Assembly (NCBI GenBank): GCA_016875645.1
Contig: VGPE01000062.1
Coordinates: forward strand, 1 to 12,854
Source: Chloroflexota bacterium
GTDB taxonomy: Bacteria; Chloroflexota; Limnocylindria; Limnocylindrales; CSP1-4
Length of the DNA: 12,854 nucleotides
Reading direction: 5' to 3'
Under the pieces are notes generated by a model that did not search any database, was not told the origin of the DNA, and worked only from the letters and a program-made list of their open reading frames with translations. Made by a program: the position numbers and the translations under genes. This document shows positions 1 through 6,504 of the stretch, piece by piece (the stretch's first letter is position 1; each line of letters begins with the position of its first letter).

Positions 1-2
1 GC

Positions 3-335
3 GTCCTGATCGTCTTTCGCACCACCACGATCGCCCTGCTCCAGGCGCTGTCGCCGGCCCGGATGCGCGGTCGCGTGCTCTCGATCTTCGAGATCGCGTT
101 CTGGGGCATCAACCCGATCGGCGGTCTGACGAGCGGTGCGCTGGCCGACAGCCTCGGGACGTCACGGATGCTGTTGATCTTCGGGGCGGTGACGATCACG
201 GCACTGGTCGTGGCCGCCCTCGCGGACCGGGCCCTGCTCACGATGAACCTCGATGCGGACGCGAGGGTGACCGTCGATGGGGTCGTCCACGTGGATGGGC
301 GGCCGGTCCGCGCCCCCGAACGGTCCGGGCGCTGA
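3..335 (+). CDS. MFS transporter, C-terminal fragment
   Basis: This is the 3' end of a gene that begins before the window; the reading frame is open from base 3 to the TGA at 333-335. It reads as the last two or so membrane helices of a major facilitator superfamily exporter. The signature is the cytoplasmic loop RMRGRVLSIFEIAFWG followed by NPIGGLTSGALAD and a hydrophobic helix (LLIFGAVTITALVVAALA). This pattern matches the EntS/DUF894-type MFS_3 family, which exports siderophores, drugs or other small molecules from the cytoplasmic membrane. About 40 hydrophilic residues follow the last helix as a cytoplasmic tail. The substrate cannot be told from this fragment. The gene converges on the hydrolase gene, with only nine bases between its stop and the end of that gene's extended frame. 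Confidence 0.8.
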   Translation, partial: VLIVFRTTTIALLQALSPARMRGRVLSIFEIAFWGINPIGGLTSGALADSLGTSRMLLIFGAVTITALVVAALADRALLTMNLDADARVTVDGVVHVDGRPVRAPERSGR

Positions 336-350
336 GACGCGACGTCAGCG
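330..350. other. inverted repeat spanning two convergent stop codons
   Basis: CGCTGA (330-335) and TCAGCG (345-350) form a perfect 6-bp inverted repeat with a 9-nt loop. Each arm contains a TGA: the stop of the MFS gene on the plus strand, and the stop ending the hydrolase's extended frame on the minus strand. No T-run follows on either strand. It is at best a weak bidirectional terminator and may be chance, since both proteins end in a CGC Arg codon plus TGA. Confidence 0.3.
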
Positions 351-497
351 GATGTCGGCCACCCGGCCCGGGCTGACCGCGGCGCCACTGGCAAGGTCGC
401 CCGCGAAGCGCGCCTGGAACGCCGTCCACGCCGCCACCGGCGGCGCGTAGTAGCGCACGGCGCCCGTGGCGTCGGCAATGCGCGAGGTCACGAAGCG
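345..497 (-). pseudogene. in-frame continuation of the hydrolase beyond its TAA stop
   Basis: After the TAA at 500-498 the same frame stays open for 50 codons to a TGA at 347-345. The translated stretch looks like real protein: it begins RFVTSRIADATG, continues RYYAPPVAAWTAFQARFAGD and ends PGRVADIR. It reads as the missing strands of the beta-sandwich domain begun upstream by RRLEIWSRTRTGA. The simplest reading is a nonsense mutation near the end of a longer gene (345-1748, about 467 residues), or a sequencing error. TAC, TCA, CAA, GAA or AAA would each become TAA by one substitution. Stop readthrough is possible but nothing specific supports it. Confidence 0.6.
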
Positions 498-1748
498 TTA
501 GGCGCCGGTCCGCGTCCGGCTCCAGATCTCCAGGCGCCTGCCGGCCAGCACCGCGCCTCCCATGAACCGCAGCGTCACGCGAGAACTTGCATTCACGCGG
601 ACCGGCCCGGTCGTGAAGCCCGTCGTGCCGACCGTGACCACGCCGGGAGCGATCGTGCTTGTCAGCATCGGCGAGGGGCGGGGCTGCAGCGCGAGGCAGC
701 CGCCGCGGCCGGCCGGGCAGGTCAGAGCCGCAGCGGGTGTCCGCCGGGCGATCGCGGCCACAATGCCGTCGTGGACGGCCGGATCGGCCAGAACCCGCCC
801 ATGGTTGCAGCTGGCGCCGGTGGGGTCGTCGCCGGGGCAGGTCGCGGGCCCGCTGTCGATGGCGCGCGCGTAGAGCCCGGATCCGGCGGCGTCACTGCGC
901 AGCCACTGCGTGTCAACGAAGTTGACCACGTCCCGGAAGAGGCCGATCGGGGCGTAGACCCAATCCCGGACGTTGCCGACAGTGAGGATCGCCACGTCGT
1001 GCGACGCTGCGGCGAGTGCCGCGAGCGACTGGTTGGAAATGGTCCGCCCGAACAGGCGTCCGAGCGAGCGATCGGCGCCGGCCGGCTTGCCGCTGCCCGT
1101 TTTCCAGACGGTGCCCAGGTCGATCAGCGCTGGCGGCGCGGGGCATGGCTCGACAGCCGCGCAGACGTCGCCTCCGATCCCGCAGGCGGCCTCCACGAAC
1201 GGCAGGCCCCCCAGCGGCGAGTCAAGCGACACGACGGTGGCGAGGCGCCCGCCACCCGGCAGCGTCCAGGTTCCGGTGCTCTCGAGCAGCGCGAGGTAGG
1301 CGAACGCCACCACCCCGCCGAGGCTGTACCCCACGACGTGGACGTCCGTGCCCGGCCGGCGCTCGAGAAGGCCCCGCATTTGCCGGTCCAGCGTGGCCGC
1401 GTCGTCGGCGATGGTCCGCGCCCGCGTGTCCTCGCAGTCGTATGGCTCCGGGGTCCAGCGCCCGGCCACATCGACCATGCCGCCTCGATAGCTGAACGCG
1501 AGGATCTCGTCGGCCGTCCAGCCTTCGGCCCGCAGGCGTGTCGCGAGCCCACCGGGGCCCTCGAACGCCGACGGCAGCGAACCCGTTGCCAGCGAACTGC
1601 AGAGCCCTCCGATGAGGACGACCACGCTGGGCCTGTCGCCGGGCGCGGCCCGAACTTCGGCTGCCGCCGGGCCGGCCCCGGCCGCTGCCGACGCCACCAG
1701 GAGGGCGACGGCGAGGAACACTGGACGTGCGAGCCACGTGGCAGTCAT
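498..1748 (-). CDS. secreted alpha/beta-hydrolase (lipase/esterase-like)
   Basis: The 416-residue protein starts at ATG 1748 with a Sec-type signal peptide: a hydrophobic stretch at residues 8-30 ends in an Ala-rich site near AAAEV, so it is exported. The core is an alpha/beta-hydrolase. VVVLIGGL (42-49) is the first strand and oxyanion region. GYSLGG (140-145) is the nucleophile elbow with Ser142. VVSLDSPLGG follows at 172-181. A His in AVHDGIV (about 326) is a candidate catalytic base. The layout resembles lipases and PGAP1-like acyl hydrolases; the substrate is unknown. Several Cys residues could form disulfides outside the cell. From about residue 360 a beta-rich, possibly wall-associated domain begins, but it is cut by the TAA while the frame continues coherently. 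The catalytic domain is intact, so a truncated enzyme may still work. Confidence 0.7.
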   Translation of the reverse strand: MTATWLARPVFLAVALLVASAAAGAGPAAAEVRAAPGDRPSVVVLIGGLCSSLATGSLPSAFEGPGGLATRLRAEGWTADEILAFSYRGGMVDVAGRWTPEPYDCEDTRARTIADDAATLDRQMRGLLERRPGTDVHVVGYSLGGVVAFAYLALLESTGTWTLPGGGRLATVVSLDSPLGGLPFVEAACGIGGDVCAAVEPCPAPPALIDLGTVWKTGSGKPAGADRSLGRLFGRTISNQSLAALAAASHDVAILTVGNVRDWVYAPIGLFRDVVNFVDTQWLRSDAAGSGLYARAIDSGPATCPGDDPTGASCNHGRVLADPAVHDGIVAAIARRTPAAALTCPAGRGGCLALQPRPSPMLTSTIAPGVVTVGTTGFTTGPVRVNASSRVTLRFMGGAVLAGRRLEIWSRTRTGA

Positions 1749-1761
1749 GCGCCGGTCCCCG

Positions 1762-1797
1762 AAAGAAACGACCCGGGCTGGCTGACGAACCCGGGTC
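1762..1797 (-). terminator. intrinsic terminator after the zinc-ribbon gene
   Basis: Read on the minus strand, GACCCGGG and CCCGGGTC (1797-1790 and 1777-1770) form a perfect 8-bp stem with a 12-nt loop, followed at once by GTTTCTTT. It sits between the zinc-ribbon stop (1830) and the hydrolase start (1748), so it should end the upstream transcript. A second small hairpin (GGGCC, 3-nt loop, GGCCC at 1811-1823) lies just before it. The hydrolase therefore probably needs its own promoter, which I cannot see in the short gap. Confidence 0.75.
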
Positions 1798-1829
1798 GAT
1801 GTTCGAGCGAGGGCCAGAGGCCCGTGGCG

Positions 1830-2237
1830 TCAGGCGCCGCGGATGCTCCGGAAGCAGTCGCTGCAATAGACGGGCTTGCCGCTGGTCGGGCGGAACGGGA
1901 CCTGGGCTTCGCGACCGCAGTTGCTGCAGGTCGCCGTGAACATCTCGCGGGGGCCGCGGTCACGCTCGCCGTAACCACCGCCACCGCCACCGCCGGAGCT
2001 GTACCCGCCGGAGCTGTACCCGCCGCCGCCGTAGCTGCCGCCGCTGCTATAGCCCCCGCCCGCCCCATAACCTCCCCCGCCGCCGCCGTTCCCGCGGGCC
2101 GCTTTGCGGCTCGCGCGGCAGCTGCCGCACCGTCGGGGCTCCGAGAAGCCCCGCTGCGCGTAGAAGTCCTGCTCACTTGCCGTGAACACGAACTGCTGCC
2201 CGCAGTCGGCACAGGTCAGGGTCTTGTCGGTGTACAC
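1830..2237 (-). CDS. Gly-rich protein with two zinc ribbons
   Basis: The 135-residue protein starts at a GTG (2237), with AGGAG nine to ten bases upstream. The N-terminal ribbon opens YTDKTLTCADCGQQFVF with Cys9 and Cys12, then EQDFYAQRGF, then Cys37 and Cys40. This matches the probable zinc-ribbon family Pfam PF13451. The C-terminal ribbon has Cys104, Cys107, Cys125 and Cys128 around VPFRPTSGKPVYC. Between them, residues 50-90 are a low-complexity linker of Gly, Tyr and Ser (GGYSSGG units), reminiscent of flexible linkers in nucleic-acid-binding proteins. Such proteins are common in Chloroflexota and Firmicutes; their function is not established. Two Zn sites and the RGG-like linker suggest RNA or DNA binding, which is inference. 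A structured leader precedes the gene and an intrinsic terminator follows, so it is probably monocistronic. Confidence 0.85.
   Translation of the reverse strand: MYTDKTLTCADCGQQFVFTASEQDFYAQRGFSEPRRCGSCRASRKAARGNGGGGGGYGAGGGYSSGGSYGGGGYSSGGYSSGGGGGGGYGERDRGPREMFTATCSNCGREAQVPFRPTSGKPVYCSDCFRSIRGA
1991..2020. repeat. perfect 15-bp tandem duplication in the Gly-rich linker
   Basis: The 15-base unit CGCCGGAGCTGTACC occurs twice head to tail (1991-2005 and 2006-2020). It encodes part of the GGYSSGG linker of the zinc-ribbon protein. The unit is a multiple of three, so copy-number change by slippage would alter linker length without breaking the frame. Confidence 0.85.
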
Positions 2238-2245
2238 GAAGAAAA

Positions 2246-2350
2246 ACTCCTCTCGGTAGCCGCGCGATCCGTCGGTCTCGCGTCAGCCAGAGAGGAGTCG
2301 AACCGGTTCGTCGTGCTACGTGGTCTGTGGTCGCGGACCCTACCCGCGAC
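2246..2350 (-). promoter_or_regulatory. structured leader that sequesters the ribosome binding site
   Basis: On the minus strand the leader of the zinc-ribbon gene can form three elements. The first is a 7-bp hairpin, GTCGCGG/CCGCGAC (2350-2330). The second is the palindrome CGAACCGGTTCG (2310-2299). The third is a larger hairpin in which ACTCCTCTC (2298-2290) pairs perfectly over 9 bp with GAGAGGAGT (2254-2246), with an inner CGCGA/TCGCG stem. The 3' arm of the third element contains the gene's Shine-Dalgarno sequence, so folding would hide it. The arm runs directly into TTTTT, so the hairpin also looks like an intrinsic terminator. This is a candidate cis-acting switch, such as an RNA thermometer, attenuator or protein-binding leader. 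I recognise no known riboswitch class. Confidence 0.5.
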
Positions 2351-2362
2351 GTTACGGGCCGG

Positions 2363-2391
2363 AGCATACGCCGTGCCCCCGGACCTGTATA
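2363..2391 (-). promoter_or_regulatory. candidate sigma70-type promoter for the zinc-ribbon gene
   Basis: On the minus strand TATACA (2391-2386) is a 4/6 match to the -35 box and TATGCT (2368-2363) a good -10 box, with a 17-nt spacer. Transcription would start near 2356, giving a leader of about 118 nt that contains all three hairpins described for 2246-2350. Confidence 0.45.
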
Positions 2392-2464
2392 GGGGGGAAT
2401 TCGGTACCGGCGCCGGGTGAGAAATTCGCGGACGCGGATCGATGAAATCCGGGGAATCACCGAC

Positions 2465-2680
2465 TCAAGCCGACGGCCGGCGTGCAATCCGGATCAGCAG
2501 AATGATGGTGCCGACGGCCAGCACCACGATGGCCAGCGGCGAATGAAACACCACCGACTGGATCGAAGGTGGGAGAAGGCTGGTGCCGACCTGGACCGCG
2601 AAGACCAGGCCGACCAGGAGGCCGGCAATGACCAGCACCTCTCGCCAGCCGGGGGCCGGCGCGGATTCGGGCTCAGCCAC
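2465..2680 (-). CDS. 71-residue membrane protein with two predicted TM helices
   Basis: The start is the GTG at 2680. It has GGAG six bases upstream and lies inside the last codons of nnrE, so the two genes overlap by eight bases and are probably translationally coupled. After a short Pro/Glu N-terminus there are two hydrophobic segments: roughly residues 15-36 (VLVIAGLLVGLVFAVQVGT) and 45-66 (VVFHSPLAIVVLAVGTIILL). They are joined by a short loop containing LLPPSIQ, and the protein ends in a basic tail (RIARRPSA). I do not recognise the family. The positive tail suggests both ends face the cytoplasm. It is the last gene of the thiY-to-nnrE run. Only a weak CGGAT/ATCCG hairpin (2435-2451), without a T-run, follows it. 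Confidence 0.7.
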   Translation of the reverse strand: MAEPESAPAPGWREVLVIAGLLVGLVFAVQVGTSLLPPSIQSVVFHSPLAIVVLAVGTIILLIRIARRPSA

Positions 2681-3494
2681 GGTCCGCTCCCGGTGGGATC
2701 CCGATCGGCGCGACAAGGATGCGCCCGGCGAGGGCAGTGCTAGCGCGGGTCCGCAGGCCGAGCTTGGGCCGGTGGAAGGTGACCGTCGCGTCGGCACGGA
2801 CGACCGGGTCGCTGGCCTCCCCGGTCGTGAGGTCCACCGCGGTCGGCGTGTCAAGAGCCACCACCGGCACCCCGACCGCCCGCGCCCGCCGCACCAGGGC
2901 CACGGCAGACAGGACAGGATCGCGCAGGGGGCCCTTGACGCCGGTCCCCAACAGGGCGTCGACGACGACCGAGGCGCGCTCGACTCCCCGACCGAGCACC
3001 GCGAGATCGCGCGCGGCGGGGGCGTGCATGCGCGTGACACCGGCGGCCTTGTCGAGCCGATCCCAGGCGCGGGCGGAATCCGGGCTGCGGGGGCGCGGCT
3101 CAGACGCCACGAGGACGACGATCACCTCGGGGCCGAGCGACGCGAGATGACGTGCCGCCACGAACCCGTCGCCGCCGTTGTTGCCGGGGCCCGCCAGAAC
3201 CAGGATCGGTCCGCGGCCCCATCGGTCCCGCTCTGCGGCCAGCGCCCGGACCACCGCCGCCGACGCAGCACCGGCGTGCTCCATCAGCCGCCAGCCAGGC
3301 ACGCCGAGTGCCTGGGCGCGTCGATCGGTGCCCGTCATGGTTTCGGCGCTGATCGGCGAAGCGTTCATCGCGTCGGCCCATCGGCGCGCCAGGCCGGTGA
3401 GGTCCAACTCGAAGATCTGCGGATCGTCCGCGGCGCCACGGGACGAGGGCGGCTCCTCGGGGGCGCGGTGCCTGGCTCGGGTCGGGCTGGCCAT
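2673..3494 (-). CDS. nnrE: NAD(P)H-hydrate epimerase, NnrE (YjeF N-terminal domain)
   Basis: NnrE interconverts the R and S forms of hydrated NAD(P)H (NADHX/NADPHX), a damage product, so that a dehydratase can restore the cofactor. With ATG 3494 the product has 273 residues. Family motifs are clear: ISAETMTGTDRRAQALGVPG and MEHAG (48-75), GPGNNGGDGFVAARHL (102-117) for nucleotide binding, VVDALLGTGVKGPLRDP (177-193) and VTFHRPKLGL (238-247). The motif usually reading DIPSG is DTPTAVDLTTG here (215-225); the Asp is kept but Ser and Gly are replaced. Only the epimerase domain is present, without the fused NnrD dehydratase seen in many bacteria. The start is uncertain: Met43 (ATG at 3368) fits the family N-terminus better, neither has a good Shine-Dalgarno, and ATG 3494 lies ten bases after the ppc stop. 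Confidence 0.85.
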   Translation of the reverse strand: MASPTRARHRAPEEPPSSRGAADDPQIFELDLTGLARRWADAMNASPISAETMTGTDRRAQALGVPGWRLMEHAGAASAAVVRALAAERDRWGRGPILVLAGPGNNGGDGFVAARHLASLGPEVIVVLVASEPRPRSPDSARAWDRLDKAAGVTRMHAPAARDLAVLGRGVERASVVVDALLGTGVKGPLRDPVLSAVALVRRARAVGVPVVALDTPTAVDLTTGEASDPVVRADATVTFHRPKLGLRTRASTALAGRILVAPIGIPPGADRG

Positions 3495-3504
3495 CAGATG
3501 GAGG

Positions 3505-6504
3505 CTACCCGGTGTTCTGGACACCGGCCGCGACGCCGTTCACGGCCTGCTGGACGAGTCGCAGCACCGCGTCGCGCGACGGGTCGTCGGGCGAGAGTGA
3601 GCGCAGGCGGGCCAGGAGCCGGACCTGGAGTTCCGAGATGGAGTCCACGTAGGGGTTCCGCAGCACGATGGACCGCTGGAGGACCGGCGACGCGTCGAGC
3701 AGCCGTTCCCGCCCCACCAATCGCAACAGCAGCGTCACCGAGCGCGCGAGTTCCGATTCGATCGCGCTCCAGAGACGCTCCGCCTCGGGGCCCTCGGCCA
3801 GGCGTGCGAACGCCCGAGCGACGCCGACGTCGGCCTTGGCAAGCGACATCTCGGCGTTGTCGAGGACGGCCGCGAAGAACGGCCAGCGCCGGTAGAGGTC
3901 CGACAATGCGGTCATCGCCGATTCGCCGTGTGCGGCCAGATAGCCTTCCAGCGCCGCACCCAGCCCGTACCAGCCGGGCAGGTTGATGCGCGACTGCGAC
4001 CATGCGAACACCCACGGGATCGCCCGCAGGTCCGTGATCGAGAACGGGGGCGGCCCCGCCGGGTCTGGTCCCTGGCCTCGGCCTTCGCCCCGCGCTGTCC
4101 GGCCGCGGGCGGCCGGCCGTGAGCCGATGCGGAGCGCAGAGAGCTCGCTGATCGGGGTGATATGGCGGAAGAACTCCGCGAAGCCCGGCTCGTCCCAGAC
4201 CAATGCCCGATAGGCACGCTGGGCCCGGTCCGCAAGCTCGGCGATGATCGGCGCGCCGGCCTCAGCGGCTTCGGCCATGGCGCTCTCGTGCTCCGGAGTC
4301 GAGGCCAGCAGGACCGCGTTCGTGATCTGCTCGAGGTGCCTGCGCGCGATCGCGGGGTTCGCATAGCGCGCAGCGATGACCTCGCCCTGCTCGGTGAACT
4401 TGAGTCGGCCGTCGACCGATCCGGGCGCCTGGGCGAGAATCGCGCGGTTGGTCGGTCCCCCACCACGCCCGATTGCACCGCCACGCCCGTGAAACAGCGT
4501 CAACTCAACGCCGTGGAGCTCCGCCGCCTCGACCAGCTGGCCCTGGGCCCGGTACAGCATCCAGTTCGCGGCAAGGAAGCCTGATTCCTTGTTCGAATCG
4601 GAGTAGCCGAGCATGACCTCCTGGCGATCGCCCCGCCCGGCCAGGTGACGGCGGTAGGCAGGATCTCGGAGCATCGCGTCCAGGATCGCGCCCGCACCCT
4701 CGAGCGCATCGGCGGATTCGAAGAGCGGCACAACGTCCAGGGCCGGCATCGCCGCCGGCAACCCGTCGATCTCGGCGGCGGGGATCGCCGGATCCGCCGC
4801 GCGCCGGGCGATCTCGAGAACGCCCAGCACGTCGCCCACGCCGCGGGTGAAGCTGATCACGAAGCGCCGGCTGGCGCGCTCCCCGTAGCGAGCCTGGATG
4901 ATCGCCATCGCGCGGAAGGTCGCGACGACCTCCGCGGCGTCGACGCCGGGCGCGAGTTCGCGTCGCAGCGCGCCCGCCTGGAGTGCGCCGAGTGCCGCGG
5001 CCAGCACGTCGCTGTGCTGGCGGACTTCAAGCGAGGCCAGGTGGAACCCGAATGTCTCGATCTGCCAGCGGAAATCCTGCACCTCGCCCCACGCCACCCT
5101 CCCGGCCCCGACGGCAGCGATGGCGTCCTGCAGCTCGACGACCTCGGCCAGGAGAGCCTCGGCAGCCGAGTAGCGGCCCGCGAGCGGCGCCGGCGTCTCG
5201 GTGAGATGGGCCCGGGTGCGCCGGATGCGCTCCGCCATCGCGCCCAGTCGCTGGCGGAACGGCTCATCGGGGAACCGGGTGACAAGCTGGCGCGACAGCT
5301 CCGGAAGCGCCTCGGCGTCCTGGGCGAGTCGCAGCTGGAGGGCATGGGAAAGCTGCGATCGCGTCGCCGCGATCGCCACGGTATTGCTCAGGCGGGCAGC
5401 GACCGCCTCGAGGCCGCGGAGGATGTGATCGGCGTGGATCCGCAGCGCCTGCAGGGTCACCTCCGCCGTCACGTTCGGATTGCCGTCGCGGTCACCGCCG
5501 ATCCAGCTGCCCCAATGGACCATCGATGGGACATACGGCGGCCGCGTCCCCGTCCGCCCGGTATCGCTCGCGGCGGCGCCCGCAAGCGTCGCAGCGGCCC
5601 TCGTGCGTTCGGCAGGCGCGGCACCGGCGACCGTCCGCCGCCGGCCCTCGGCCTCCTCCACGCGGTCGAGCACCTCATCGAGGGTCCGGTACACCTGCGG
5701 GACCGTCGTGAACACCGTCTCATCGAAGAAGGTCAGTGCGGTCCGTACCTCGTCGAGGGGCGACGGCGACACGCTCCTCAGGTCCGACGTACGCCAGAGG
5801 AGCGTGATCTCCTCTCGCAGCCGGCGTCGGATGTCGCGATCCTCATCGGGCGTGAGGCGCGGATCGTCGAGACGCTCGAGCAGCCGGTAGCACCGCCGGA
5901 GCGCGACCAGCAGCGTCCGCCGGCGCGCCTCGGTCGGGTGCGCGGTCAGCACGGGCCGGATCCGCGTACGCCCCAGCATCGCGACGAGCTCGGTGAGACC
6001 CCGGCCCTGCCGCCACAGGGTTCGGACCGCCTCACCGGCCGAGTCCTCCAGCAGTCCGGACGGGGCGCGGCGTGCCCGGCGCCGCAGCGTGCGCACGCGC
6101 TGCCGCTCTTCGGCGAGGTTCGCGAGCTGGAAATACAGGCTGAACGAGCGGATCAGCGCCTCGATCCGCGTCAGGTCGAGGGCGTCCAACTCGGTGGCGA
6201 GTCGCGCGCGCTCGGCCGGATCGTCGCGCTGGCGGAGCGCGATCATCTGGCGGCGCACACGTTCCACGAGGTCCAGGAAATCGGGCCCGGCCTGCTCGAC
6301 GATCACCTGGCCGAGCAGCGAGCCCAGCAGCTTGATCTCGCGAGCGAGTGGGTCGCGCGCGGACCCGGTCCCGATCGATTGAGGCTCCGCCTGGATGGCC
6401 GGATTGGCGCGGGCACGCTCGGCAGCGACACGGTCACGGCCGCGGTCCGATGACGCGGTCGGCGCTACCCGCGCGACGCGCGACCGACGGGCGAGAGCGC
6501 TCAT
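3505..6504 (-). CDS. ppc: phosphoenolpyruvate carboxylase
   Basis: PEPC carboxylates phosphoenolpyruvate with bicarbonate to oxaloacetate, refilling the TCA cycle; it is a cytoplasmic tetramer. The 999-residue protein has the full set of family motifs. VLTAHPTEA carries the catalytic His (His189, E. coli His138). GGDRDGNP (336-343) and GYSDSNKESG (633-642) follow. FHGRGG (671-676) is the Arg loop, with GRGGGP after it. LRAIPWVFAWSQSR (827-840) and the terminal QNTG are also present. It is longer than typical bacterial enzymes (about 880-930) because of a roughly 50-residue N-terminal extension and Ala/Gly/Arg-rich insertions near residues 290-320 and 800-820. The start ATG (6504) overlaps the mutY stop in an ATGA, indicating coupling. 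The long open frame antisense to it is a high-GC shadow. Confidence 0.97.
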   Translation of the reverse strand: MSALARRSRVARVAPTASSDRGRDRVAAERARANPAIQAEPQSIGTGSARDPLAREIKLLGSLLGQVIVEQAGPDFLDLVERVRRQMIALRQRDDPAERARLATELDALDLTRIEALIRSFSLYFQLANLAEERQRVRTLRRRARRAPSGLLEDSAGEAVRTLWRQGRGLTELVAMLGRTRIRPVLTAHPTEARRRTLLVALRRCYRLLERLDDPRLTPDEDRDIRRRLREEITLLWRTSDLRSVSPSPLDEVRTALTFFDETVFTTVPQVYRTLDEVLDRVEEAEGRRRTVAGAAPAERTRAAATLAGAAASDTGRTGTRPPYVPSMVHWGSWIGGDRDGNPNVTAEVTLQALRIHADHILRGLEAVAARLSNTVAIAATRSQLSHALQLRLAQDAEALPELSRQLVTRFPDEPFRQRLGAMAERIRRTRAHLTETPAPLAGRYSAAEALLAEVVELQDAIAAVGAGRVAWGEVQDFRWQIETFGFHLASLEVRQHSDVLAAALGALQAGALRRELAPGVDAAEVVATFRAMAIIQARYGERASRRFVISFTRGVGDVLGVLEIARRAADPAIPAAEIDGLPAAMPALDVVPLFESADALEGAGAILDAMLRDPAYRRHLAGRGDRQEVMLGYSDSNKESGFLAANWMLYRAQGQLVEAAELHGVELTLFHGRGGAIGRGGGPTNRAILAQAPGSVDGRLKFTEQGEVIAARYANPAIARRHLEQITNAVLLASTPEHESAMAEAAEAGAPIIAELADRAQRAYRALVWDEPGFAEFFRHITPISELSALRIGSRPAARGRTARGEGRGQGPDPAGPPPFSITDLRAIPWVFAWSQSRINLPGWYGLGAALEGYLAAHGESAMTALSDLYRRWPFFAAVLDNAEMSLAKADVGVARAFARLAEGPEAERLWSAIESELARSVTLLLRLVGRERLLDASPVLQRSIVLRNPYVDSISELQVRLLARLRSLSPDDPSRDAVLRLVQQAVNGVAAGVQNTG

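Noticed and set aside
771..2420. 549-codon open frame on the plus strand across the hydrolase and zinc-ribbon genes
   Set aside because: It is antisense to two supported genes and their terminator; its Ala-rich runs are the complement of the Gly-rich linker.
4645..6453. 602-codon open frame on the plus strand antisense to ppc
   Set aside because: It is an Arg/Gly/Asp-rich shadow caused by high GC and the codon bias of ppc, with no recognisable domain. PEPC on the other strand is unambiguous.
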